This document shows positions 8,948 through 15,675 of a stretch of 64,000 nucleotides of DNA, piece after piece. Both the position numbers and the translations under genes were made by a program. This DNA is from Schlegelella_A sp963778525 (GTDB lineage: Bacteria > Pseudomonadota > Gammaproteobacteria > Burkholderiales > Burkholderiaceae_C). The notes under the pieces are model-generated. The model ran no database searches. It was not told the origin of the DNA and worked only from the letters and a program-made list of their open reading frames with translations. The DNA lies in NCBI GenBank assembly GCA_963778525.1, contig CAVZUJ010000009.1:682001-746000 (forward strand), in the 5' to 3' direction. Positions within the stretch are counted from its first letter, which is position 1. The number at the start of each line of letters is the position of its first letter.

Positions 8948-9859
8948 CTAGCGGGCGAGCAGGAAGTCGCGCAAGCGGCGGGCGGTCTCGTCCGGCTGCT
9001 CTTCGGGGATGAAATGGGCCGCGTTCATCGCCTTGCCGTCGAGCTTGCCCGCGCATTGCGGCCGCCAGAGCACGAGCGGCGCATAGAGCTTGCCGACGAC
9101 GCCGTGCTCGCCCCAGAGCACCAGCATGTCGCAGGCAACCTTCTCGCCGGCGGCGCGCGAAGCACGGTCGTGCTCGAGATCGATCCCGGCCGAGGCGCGA
9201 TAGTCCTCGCAGCTGGCGTGGATCGTGTCGGCGCGGTCGAAGCAGCGCTCGTATTCGGTCAGCGCTTCGGGCTCGATCTGCGCCAGCGACTTGGCGCCGA
9301 AGCCGCCCAGGCACCAACGCAGGTAGAACGACGGGTCGCCGCCGATCATGCGCTCGGGCAGCGGTGCCGGCTGGATCAGGAAGAACCAGTGGTAGTAGTA
9401 GCTGGCGAAGCGCATCTCGGTCATGTCGTACATGTCGAGCGTCGGCACGATGTCGATCACGGCCAGTCGTTCGATCCGTTCCGGGTGGTCGAGCGCAAGC
9501 CGATGGGCGACGCGCCCGCCGCGGTCATGGCCGGCGACGGCGAAGCGCTCGTGGCCGAGGCCGCGCATGAGCGCCGCCATGTCGGCCGCCATCTTGCGCT
9601 TGCTGTGCAGCGCGTGGTCGTCTTCAGGCGTCGCGGCGGGCCCGGGCTTGGTCGAGTCGCCGTAGCCGCGCAGGTCGGGAATGACCAGGCAGAAATCGTT
9701 GGCCAGGCGCTGCGCGACGCGATGCCACATGGCGTGCGTCTGCGGGTAGCCGTGCAGAAGCAGCAGCGGCGGCTTCTTCGGGTCGCCGCCGGTGCGCGCG
9801 AACAACTCGACTTCGCCGGCCGCATGCAGGCCGCTCTCGAATCCGTCGAACCAGCCCAT
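8948..9859 (-). CDS. Alpha/beta hydrolase, fluoroacetate dehalogenase-like
   Basis: A 303-residue alpha/beta hydrolase. The nucleophile elbow is AGHDRGGRVAHRL with Asp as nucleophile and the two arginines expected in fluoroacetate dehalogenases; a YHWFF segment supplies the His-Trp pair that contacts halide in that group, and a late AAHFIPEEQP gives the catalytic His. This pattern separates dehalogenases from serine esterases and epoxide hydrolases, but many family members act on unknown substrates, so haloacid cleavage is inference. The ATG at 9859 has a GAGGAG ribosome site eight bases upstream, which overlaps an alternative GTG at 9868. It directly follows glsA (12-base gap). Confidence 0.85.
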   Translation of the reverse strand: MGWFDGFESGLHAAGEVELFARTGGDPKKPPLLLLHGYPQTHAMWHRVAQRLANDFCLVIPDLRGYGDSTKPGPAATPEDDHALHSKRKMAADMAALMRGLGHERFAVAGHDRGGRVAHRLALDHPERIERLAVIDIVPTLDMYDMTEMRFASYYYHWFFLIQPAPLPERMIGGDPSFYLRWCLGGFGAKSLAQIEPEALTEYERCFDRADTIHASCEDYRASAGIDLEHDRASRAAGEKVACDMLVLWGEHGVVGKLYAPLVLWRPQCAGKLDGKAMNAAHFIPEEQPDETARRLRDFLLAR

Positions 9860-9871
9860 GGCATCCACTCC

Positions 9872-10789
9872 TCAGAAGATCGAGAGCCCGGTGCGGCTCG
9901 CGAACAGCTCGAGCGCCTTCGTGCCGAGCACCGAATTGCCGCTCGCATCGACGGCTGGTGACCAGACGCACAGGCTCAGCCGGTCGGGCACGACGGCGAC
10001 GATGCCGCCGCCGACGCCGCTCTTGCACGGCAGGCCGATCCGATAGGCGAATTCGCCGGCCGCATCATAGGTGCCGCAGGTAAGCATCAGCGCATTGAGG
10101 CGGCGCGCCTGGCGCTCGCTCACCACGTTCGCTCCGCCGCCGGGGTGGGCGCCGTCGCGGCAAAGAAAGCCTGCTGCGCGCGCCAGTTGGCGGCAGCTCA
10201 TGCGCAGCGCGCATTGATGAAAGTAGAAGTCGAGCACGGCGCCGACGTCGTTGTCGATCTTGCCGAAGCTTTTCATGAAGTTGGCGAGCGCCGCGTTGCG
10301 AAAGCCGCTGTCCGCCTCGGACGCCGCGACCTCGTCGTCGAAGGTGATCGCTTCGCCAGAGAGGTCGCAGAGCATCTCGAGCAGGGCGGCCTTGGCGTTG
10401 CCGCCCAGCTTGCTGATGAGCCGGTCGCCGACGGCAATGGCGCCGGCGTTGATGAAGGGATTGCGCGGCACGCCCTGTTCGCTCTCGAGCTGCAACAGCG
10501 AATTGAAGGGGTTGCCCGAAGGCTCGCGATGGATGCGGTCCCAGAGCGTGTCGCCAAGCTGCTGCATCGCCAACGTGAGGGCGAAGAGCTTGGAGACGCT
10601 CTGGATCGAGAACGGCACGGCACTATCGCCGGCGGCCGCCTCCTCGCCGTCGCGGGTGCGCAGGGCGATGCCGAACTGGCGCATCGGCACGCGCGCCAGC
10701 GCCGGGATGTAGCTGGCGACGCTGCCTTCGGCGCCGAGCAGCAAGCGCACGTCGGCATCGATGCCGTCGAGGATGGCCTGGAAGTTCAT
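9872..10789 (-). CDS. glsA: Glutaminase
   Basis: A 305-residue serine-dependent glutaminase of the beta-lactamase fold, hydrolysing glutamine to glutamate and ammonia. The nucleophile Ser and partner Lys are in FSIQSVSKLFALTLA (S-x-x-K), and the PSGNPFNSLLQLE and RNPFINAGAIAV segments are typical of GlsA. The length matches E. coli YbaS/YneH. No recognisable Shine-Dalgarno precedes the ATG. It is followed by the dehalogenase-like gene with only 12 bases between stop and start, so the two may be co-transcribed although no functional link is evident. Confidence 0.95.
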   Translation of the reverse strand: MNFQAILDGIDADVRLLLGAEGSVASYIPALARVPMRQFGIALRTRDGEEAAAGDSAVPFSIQSVSKLFALTLAMQQLGDTLWDRIHREPSGNPFNSLLQLESEQGVPRNPFINAGAIAVGDRLISKLGGNAKAALLEMLCDLSGEAITFDDEVAASEADSGFRNAALANFMKSFGKIDNDVGAVLDFYFHQCALRMSCRQLARAAGFLCRDGAHPGGGANVVSERQARRLNALMLTCGTYDAAGEFAYRIGLPCKSGVGGGIVAVVPDRLSLCVWSPAVDASGNSVLGTKALELFASRTGLSIF

Positions 10790-10883
10790 GGGTTCGCGCG
10801 CCGATCATGCGCCACTGGCGCGCCGATGCCGAACAAGGCGGCCCGCGCCGAACTGGGCCGTGCGCACGCCCAGAAATGGCGGA

Positions 10884-11891
10884 TCAGCGCGGCTCGGCCA
10901 AGGCGTCGGGTGAAGGAAGACGGGTCTCGCCATTCGCGACCGGCGTGCCGATCCCCAGACCCTGAACGCTCGCGGCGAAGGTGGAACGCCACCAGCGCTG
11001 AGCCGCATCGCGCTCGTGCCGACGATGCCAGAGCAGGCTCACTTCGATCGTCGGCAAGAGCAGCGGAATTCGATGCACGGCCAGCCCGTCCGCCAATCCC
11101 GATGCGCCGACATAGCTGCGCGGCAGCACCGCCAGCAGCTCGGAGTCGTGCACGACGCGAGCGGCGGTCGAGAACTGATTGACGGTCAGGGCGACGCGCC
11201 GTTCCCTGCCGGCGCGGATCAGCGCCTCGTCGACGAAGCCGCGCGGACGGCCGGCGAAATTCACGCGCACGTGATCGGCCTTGCAGTAGTCGTCGAGCGT
11301 CAGTCTCGGCGCTGCGGCCAGGGCATGGCCGCTGCGCATCACGCAGACATATTCGCAGCGATACAGCGGTTCGAGGGCGATCGCGGCGCGCTCGCCCTCG
11401 GCCGCCAGCGCGATGGCGACATCGGGGAAGAAGCCGACCGCCGCGTCGGCGCCGCCATGCTCGAGCTGGGCGCGCGGATCGCGCGAGGTCAGCGGCAGAA
11501 CGCGAACCTCGGCCAAGGTCCGTTCGCGCGCCAGGGCGTTCATGAAGGCCGGCATCAGCACGGTCGCGGTCGCGTCGGCCATGGCCATCGTGAAGCCGCG
11601 CTCGTCGCTTCTCGGATCGAAGCCCTGCGGATCGAGGGCATGGCGCAGGCGGTCGAGCGCGCTGCGGATGTCGGGCCAGAGCGCCTCCGCTTGCGCTGTC
11701 GGCAACACGCCGCTCGGGACCGTCACGAACAGCTCGTCGCCGGTGGCTTCGCGCAGGCGGCGCAGGGCGTTGCTGACCGCGGGCTGCGTCATCGCCAGTT
11801 GCGACGCGGCGCGCGTCACGTTGCGCTCGACCATGACCGCGGCGAAGACCCGCAGCAGGTTGAGATCGAGGGTGCGGAAGTTCACGGACAT
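10884..11891 (-). CDS. LysR-family transcriptional regulator
   Basis: A 335-residue LysR-type regulator. The N-terminal winged helix-turn-helix begins LDLNLLRVFAAVMVERN and continues through TQPAVSNALRRLRE; the C-terminal two-lobed effector domain follows. The NodD-like N-terminus suggests the NahR/NodD subgroup that often senses aromatic compounds, but the ligand is unknown. The ATG at 11891 is chosen because the DNA-binding domain starts eight residues later; open frame to 12164 is antisense to the small neighbouring gene. It diverges from the small membrane protein at 12024, and a perfect palindrome lies between them. Confidence 0.92.
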   Translation of the reverse strand: MSVNFRTLDLNLLRVFAAVMVERNVTRAASQLAMTQPAVSNALRRLREATGDELFVTVPSGVLPTAQAEALWPDIRSALDRLRHALDPQGFDPRSDERGFTMAMADATATVLMPAFMNALARERTLAEVRVLPLTSRDPRAQLEHGGADAAVGFFPDVAIALAAEGERAAIALEPLYRCEYVCVMRSGHALAAAPRLTLDDYCKADHVRVNFAGRPRGFVDEALIRAGRERRVALTVNQFSTAARVVHDSELLAVLPRSYVGASGLADGLAVHRIPLLLPTIEVSLLWHRRHERDAAQRWWRSTFAASVQGLGIGTPVANGETRLPSPDALAEPR

Positions 11892-11948
11892 GCTTGATTC
11901 CGCGGGCACGGCATTCGCGGCCGTGATGGGCGGATAACGAGAGGCAAT

Positions 11949-11978
11949 TGGCCAGTGACTAGGGAAAACCCTAGTATA
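11949..11978 (+). promoter_or_regulatory. Divergent promoter with perfect 7-bp palindrome (candidate LysR operator)
   Basis: The palindrome ACTAGGG-AAAA-CCCTAGT occupies 11959-11976 between the LysR gene and the small plus-strand gene. It sits inside the spacer of a candidate promoter for the small gene: TTGGCC (11949-11954), 18 bases, TAGTAT (11973-11978). A regulator bound there would compete with RNA polymerase. The symmetry and position are seen; binding by the adjacent LysR protein is inference. Confidence 0.5.
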
Positions 11979-12023
11979 GCTGCAGACGGCATTTCCAGCC
12001 CGTCGATACCCGAGGAATTCGCC

Positions 12024-12293
12024 ATGTCCGTGCAGAAGATCAATGTTCTCGTCCACCCCGTGAATCGCCTGACACCCGGGGCGGCCTGGATCGCCGATGC
12101 CGTCATTGCGCTCGCGGTCAGTGCCAGTGCACTCGTCGCGGGCTGGCGCCAGCGTGCGGCGCACCAGGCCAAGGAGCGAAGCATCGCGCGCGATCGCCGC
12201 GATCTGCAGAGGCTCGCCGCACAGTACATGGCGACCCAGCCGTCGTTCGCCAAGGAGCTCATGGCCGTGGCGATGAACGAGACCGACGACTGA
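12024..12293 (+). CDS. Small hypothetical protein with one membrane segment
   Basis: An 89-residue protein I do not recognise. Residues about 16-40 (AAWIADAVIALAVSASALVA) form one probable membrane helix, followed by a basic, arginine-rich cytoplasmic tail and an acidic C-terminus ending NETDD. The ATG at 12024 has a good GAGGAA ribosome site seven bases upstream, which favours it over the in-frame start at 11955. Codon use is normal for the genome, supporting a real gene. It diverges from a LysR regulator and is probably controlled by it. The arginine-rich tail recalls small DUF1127-type proteins but I cannot assign it. Confidence 0.65.
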   Translation: MSVQKINVLVHPVNRLTPGAAWIADAVIALAVSASALVAGWRQRAAHQAKERSIARDRRDLQRLAAQYMATQPSFAKELMAVAMNETDD

Positions 12294-12307
12294 ACGTTGC
12301 CGCCCCT

Positions 12308-12335
12308 GTGACTCGCGCGAGCGGGTCGCTATACT
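12308..12335 (+). promoter_or_regulatory. metX promoter (sigma-70 type)
   Basis: GTGACT (12308-12313) and TATACT (12330-12335) are spaced by 16 bases and resemble -35 and -10 elements. The predicted transcription start near 12342 falls just before the SAM-II aptamer, which is the expected arrangement for a short riboswitch leader. Confidence 0.6.
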
Positions 12336-12343
12336 GGCGGCGA

Positions 12344-12393
12344 AGCGCTGATTTGTTCCGGCTTGCGGGCGCTCTATAAATTCGGCTAAAGAC
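12344..12393 (+). ncRNA. SAM-II riboswitch aptamer
   Basis: The leader contains the conserved SAM-II (SAM-alpha) blocks in order: GCGCTGATTT (12345-12354), TTGC (12363-12366), and TATAAATTCGGCTAAA (12375-12390). Stem P1 is AGCGC (12344-12348) with GCGCT (12369-12373); the 3' part would form the pseudoknot. SAM-II elements bind S-adenosylmethionine and repress methionine genes such as metX when SAM is plentiful. The gene downstream is metX, so identity and target agree. The match is by eye to the known consensus. Confidence 0.88.
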
Positions 12394-12403
12394 AGGACGC
12401 AGC

Positions 12404-12440
12404 AACCCGGTGTCCGCTTTGGCGGTGCCGGGTTTTTCTT
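12404..12440 (+). terminator. Intrinsic terminator in the metX leader
   Basis: A hairpin with arms CCCGG...CCGC and GCGG...CCGGG, loop TTTG, followed by a U-rich tract TTTTTCTTTT. It begins 13 bases after the riboswitch core and ends 18 bases before the metX start, so it is placed to stop transcription when SAM is bound. No strong Shine-Dalgarno lies before metX, which also suggests control by termination rather than by hiding the ribosome site. Confidence 0.8.
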
Positions 12441-12457
12441 TTGCCTGCCTTCGTCTG

Positions 12458-13591
12458 ATGAATTCCCTGGGCGACGTCGAGTCGCAAGCGATGCATTTCG
12501 CGGCGCCTTTGCCGCTGGCCAGCGGCGCCGCGCTCGCCGACTACACGCTCGCCTACGAAACCTACGGCACGCTGAACGCCGCGCGCAGCAACGCCGTGCT
12601 GGTGTGCCACGCGCTGAACGCCTCGCATCACGTCGCCGGCACCTATGCGGGCAAGGACAAGAGCGAAGGCTGGTGGGACAACCTCGTCGGCCCCGGCAAG
12701 CCGCTCGACACGAATCGCTTCTTCGTCATCGGCGTCAACAACCCGGGCTCTTGCTTCGGCTCGACCGGTCCGACCAGCCCGAATCCGGCCACGCCGGGGC
12801 GCAGCTATGGCAGCGACTTCCCGGTGGTGACGGTCGAGGACTGGGTCGACGCGCAGGCCCGTCTGGTGCAGGCCCTCGGCATCACCCGGCTCGCTGCCGT
12901 GCTCGGCGGGAGCCTCGGCGGCATGCAGGCGCTCGACTGGTCGCTGCGCTATCCGGATCGGTTGCGCCAATGCGTCGCCGTCGCGACGGCGCCGAACCTC
13001 TCGGCGCAGAACATCGCGTTCAACGAGGTTGCGCGGCGCGCCATCGTCACCGACCCCGAGTTTCATGGCGGCCACTACGCCGAGCACGCTGCCTTGCCGC
13101 GGCGCGGGCTGCGGGTGGCCCGCATGATCGGCCACATCACCTATCTCTCCGACGATGCGATGGAGGCCAAGTTCGGCCGCGACCTGCAGAAGGCCGCGTT
13201 CGGCTACTCGACGCAGGAGGTCGAGTTCCAGATCGAGGCCTACCTGCGGCACCAGGGCGACAAGTTCAGCGAGTACTTCGACGCCAACACCTACCTGCTG
13301 ATCACCCGCGCCCTCGACTACTTCGATCCGGCGCGCGCCCACGGCGGCAGCTTGACGAGGACCTTCGCCAAGGCACGCTGCAGGTTCCAGCTCGTCAGCT
13401 TCACGACCGACTGGCGCTTCGCGCCGGCGCGCTCGCGCGAGATCGTCAAGGCGCTGGTCGACAACAAGCTCGACGTCAGCTACGCCGAGATCGCGGCGCC
13501 GCACGGCCACGACGCCTTCCTGCTCGACGACCCGCGCTATCACGGCGTCCTGCGTGCCTGCTTCGCGAATCTCGCGAAGGAGATTGCATGA
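12458..13591 (+). CDS. metX: Homoserine O-acetyltransferase (or O-succinyltransferase)
   Basis: A 377-residue alpha/beta-hydrolase-fold enzyme that acylates homoserine in the first committed step of methionine synthesis. The nucleophile Ser is in LGGSLGGMQALDW and the catalytic Asp/His are in the C-terminal part, including APHGHDAFLLDD. The start at 12458 is supported by the spacing of 11 residues before the conserved MHF block, as in Burkholderia MetX. The acyl donor (acetyl- or succinyl-CoA) cannot be fixed by family alone; several proteobacterial MetX proteins use succinyl-CoA. Controlled by the SAM-II riboswitch upstream and overlapping metW as ATGA. Confidence 0.95.
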   Translation: MNSLGDVESQAMHFAAPLPLASGAALADYTLAYETYGTLNAARSNAVLVCHALNASHHVAGTYAGKDKSEGWWDNLVGPGKPLDTNRFFVIGVNNPGSCFGSTGPTSPNPATPGRSYGSDFPVVTVEDWVDAQARLVQALGITRLAAVLGGSLGGMQALDWSLRYPDRLRQCVAVATAPNLSAQNIAFNEVARRAIVTDPEFHGGHYAEHAALPRRGLRVARMIGHITYLSDDAMEAKFGRDLQKAAFGYSTQEVEFQIEAYLRHQGDKFSEYFDANTYLLITRALDYFDPARAHGGSLTRTFAKARCRFQLVSFTTDWRFAPARSREIVKALVDNKLDVSYAEIAAPHGHDAFLLDDPRYHGVLRACFANLAKEIA

Positions 13592-14172
13592 GCGATCGCA
13601 AGGACATCGAGCTGATTGCCGAGCTGGTGCCCAAGGGATCGCGAGTGCTCGACCTCGGCTGCGGCGACGGCGAGCTGCTCGCCCTGCTGCAGCGCGAGCG
13701 CGGCTGCAGCGGCTACGGCATCGAGATCGCCGATGCCAACGTGCTCGCCTGCCACGAGCGCGGCATCAACGTCATCCAGCTCAACCTCGAGGAAGGCCTG
13801 GCGCTGTTCGACGATCGCAGCTTCGACGTCGTGCTGCAGCTCGACACCCTGCAGCACCTGCGCAACACCGAGCGCATGCTGCGCGAAACGGCGCGCGTCG
13901 GCCGTGCCGGCATCGTCAGCTTCCCCAACTTCGCGCACTGGCCGAATCGCCTGCATGTGGCCGCCGGACGCATGCCGGTGACGCGCGTCCTGCCGTACCA
14001 GTGGTACGACACGCCCAACATCCGCGTCGGCACCTATGCCGACTTCGAGGTGCTGGCGAAGAAGGACGGCCTGACGATCCTCGACTCGTTCGGCATTCAG
14101 CGTGGCAAGGTCGTTCGCGCCTGGCCGAACCTGCTGGCGAGCGTTGCGGTCTTCAAGTTCGAGCGCGCCTGA
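13588..14172 (+). CDS. metW: Methionine biosynthesis protein MetW
   Basis: A 194-residue class I SAM-dependent methyltransferase-like protein. The SAM-binding motif is VLDLGCGDGELLALL near residue 22, and the conserved VSFPNFAHW and YQWYDTPNI segments are diagnostic for MetW. MetW partners MetX and is needed for efficient homoserine acylation in several bacteria. Its ATG overlaps the metX stop (13588-13591), so the pair is translationally coupled and shares SAM riboswitch control. A 9-bp hairpin overlaps its stop codon. Confidence 0.95.
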   Translation: MSDRKDIELIAELVPKGSRVLDLGCGDGELLALLQRERGCSGYGIEIADANVLACHERGINVIQLNLEEGLALFDDRSFDVVLQLDTLQHLRNTERMLRETARVGRAGIVSFPNFAHWPNRLHVAAGRMPVTRVLPYQWYDTPNIRVGTYADFEVLAKKDGLTILDSFGIQRGKVVRAWPNLLASVAVFKFERA

Positions 14173-14183
14173 GCGGCGCGCTC
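14161..14183 (+). terminator. Hairpin at the metW stop codon
   Basis: GAGCGCGCC (14161-14169) and GGCGCGCTC (14175-14183) form a perfect 9-bp stem with a 5-base loop that contains the metW TGA. There is no U tract, so it may act as an mRNA 3' stabiliser or a weak terminator. Confidence 0.4.
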
Positions 14184-14300
14184 GATGAGGACCGAATCGC
14201 CGAATTCGTGCGTGCGATAGCCGCCCGACTCGAGGGCGACGTCGATGCGCCGCAGCGTCGCATCGCAGACGAAGGCGCGCAGCTCGGGATGAAGGCGGGC
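14184..14300 (-). other. Coding-like stretch without a start (possible gene remnant)
   Basis: Read on the minus strand, this gap between metW and the efflux operon gives a protein-like segment including LHPELRAFVCDATLRRID and GGYRTHEFGDSVLIER. Third codon positions are mostly G or C and no rare codons occur, as in real genes here. There is no convincing ATG or GTG in frame nearby; the open frame simply runs on into antisense sequence on both sides. I do not recognise the protein. It may be a truncated gene, or a small gene with an unusual start or a sequence error. Confidence 0.3.
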
Positions 14301-14421
14301 GTCTGACGGGCGCGTGACATCGCTGGGCGCACCCCGGGCCGATGGCTCGGCTATTCTTCGCAGCTTTTGCGAATGCAAACGGTCGAGGCGCTTTGCGCCT
14401 GGCGACGTTCGAGGATCTGAC

Positions 14422-15666
14422 ATGACCGGGTTGATCGGCGCTTCGGCGCCCAAGGCTGGCGTGCGGCGCGCGCCGCGCCTGATGTGGGCTGCCGTTGCGG
14501 CCGTAGTGTCGCTGGCCGCATGCGGACCGAGCGGCGGCAATGCGCAAGGCGGTGGCAATGCGCCGCCGCCGGCCGAGGTCGGCGTCGTCACCGTGGCGCT
14601 GCGGCCCATCGGCCTCGTCACCGAGCTTCCCGGCCGCCTCGAGGCCTCGCGGGTCGCGCAGGTGCGAGCGCGCGTTGCCGGCATCATCCAGAAGCGACTC
14701 TTCACCGAGGGCAGCGACGTCAAGGCCGGCCAGGTGCTGTTCGAGATCGATCCGGCGACGTCGCGTGCCGCCGTCGCGGCCGCCGAAGCGACGCTGGCGC
14801 GCGCCGAGGCCAACGTGACGCAGGCCAAGGCCCAGGCCGAGCGCTACAAGCCGCTGCTCGAGGCCAATGCCATCAGCAAGCAGGACTACATCAACGCCGT
14901 CGCGGCGCAAAAGACCGGCGAGGCCGACGTCGCCGCGGCCAAGGCCGCCTTGCAGACGAACCAGATCAACCTGGGTTACGCCTCCGTCACCGCACCGATC
15001 TCGGGGCGGATCGGGCGCGCGCTCGTTACCGAGGGAGCACTCGTCGGCCAGGGCGAAGCGACACCGCTGGCGCTCGTGCAGCAGATCAATCCGATGTACG
15101 TGAACTTCACGCAGTCGACCACCGACGTGCTGAACCTGCGCCGCGCCATTGCCAGCGGCAAGTTCAAGCAGGCCGGCGGCAGCGACGCCGCGAGCGTGCG
15201 CATCGTGCTCGAGGACGGCAGCGAATATCCGCAAGCCGGCAAGCTGCTCTTTTCCGATCTCACCGTCGACCAGACTTCGGGCCAGATCACGCTGCGCGCC
15301 GAAGTGCCGAACCCGGGCGGACTGCTCTTGCCCGGCATGTACGTGCGCGTGCGCCTCGAGCAGGCGATCACGCCGAACGGCATCGCGGTGCCGGAACAGG
15401 CGGTGATGCGCGGCTCGACCGGCGACAGCGTCATGGTCGTCAGTGCCGACGGCAAGGTGACGCCGCGGCCGGTGAAGGTCGGCGCGGCGCAGGGCGGGAT
15501 GTGGGTCATCCTCGACGGCGTCGTTCCCGGCGAGATGGTGATGGTCGACGGCTTCCAGAAGCTGCGCGGCACGGCGCCGGTCAAGCCGGTGCCCTGGCAG
15601 GCGGCGGGCCACGATGCGGCTGCGAGTGCGGCGATGCCCGCCAGTGCTGCGTCGGCCGCGCGCTGA
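14422..15666 (+). CDS. RND efflux periplasmic adaptor (AcrA/MexA-like lipoprotein)
   Basis: A 414-residue membrane fusion protein. The N-terminus is a lipoprotein signal ending in VVSLAAC (Cys near residue 34), followed by a split biotinyl-lipoyl domain (ARVAGIIQKRLFTEGSDVKAG repeated as the second half SVTAPISGRIGRA), an alpha-hairpin and a beta-barrel domain with TLRAEVPNPGGLLLPGMYVR-like sequence. It links the inner-membrane pump to the outer-membrane channel. The ATG at 14422 has GAGGA six bases upstream. First gene of a three-gene tripartite efflux operon; no regulator is adjacent. Confidence 0.93.
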   Translation: MTGLIGASAPKAGVRRAPRLMWAAVAAVVSLAACGPSGGNAQGGGNAPPPAEVGVVTVALRPIGLVTELPGRLEASRVAQVRARVAGIIQKRLFTEGSDVKAGQVLFEIDPATSRAAVAAAEATLARAEANVTQAKAQAERYKPLLEANAISKQDYINAVAAQKTGEADVAAAKAALQTNQINLGYASVTAPISGRIGRALVTEGALVGQGEATPLALVQQINPMYVNFTQSTTDVLNLRRAIASGKFKQAGGSDAASVRIVLEDGSEYPQAGKLLFSDLTVDQTSGQITLRAEVPNPGGLLLPGMYVRVRLEQAITPNGIAVPEQAVMRGSTGDSVMVVSADGKVTPRPVKVGAAQGGMWVILDGVVPGEMVMVDGFQKLRGTAPVKPVPWQAAGHDAAASAAMPASAASAAR

Positions 15667-15675
15667 GGCCGCCCG

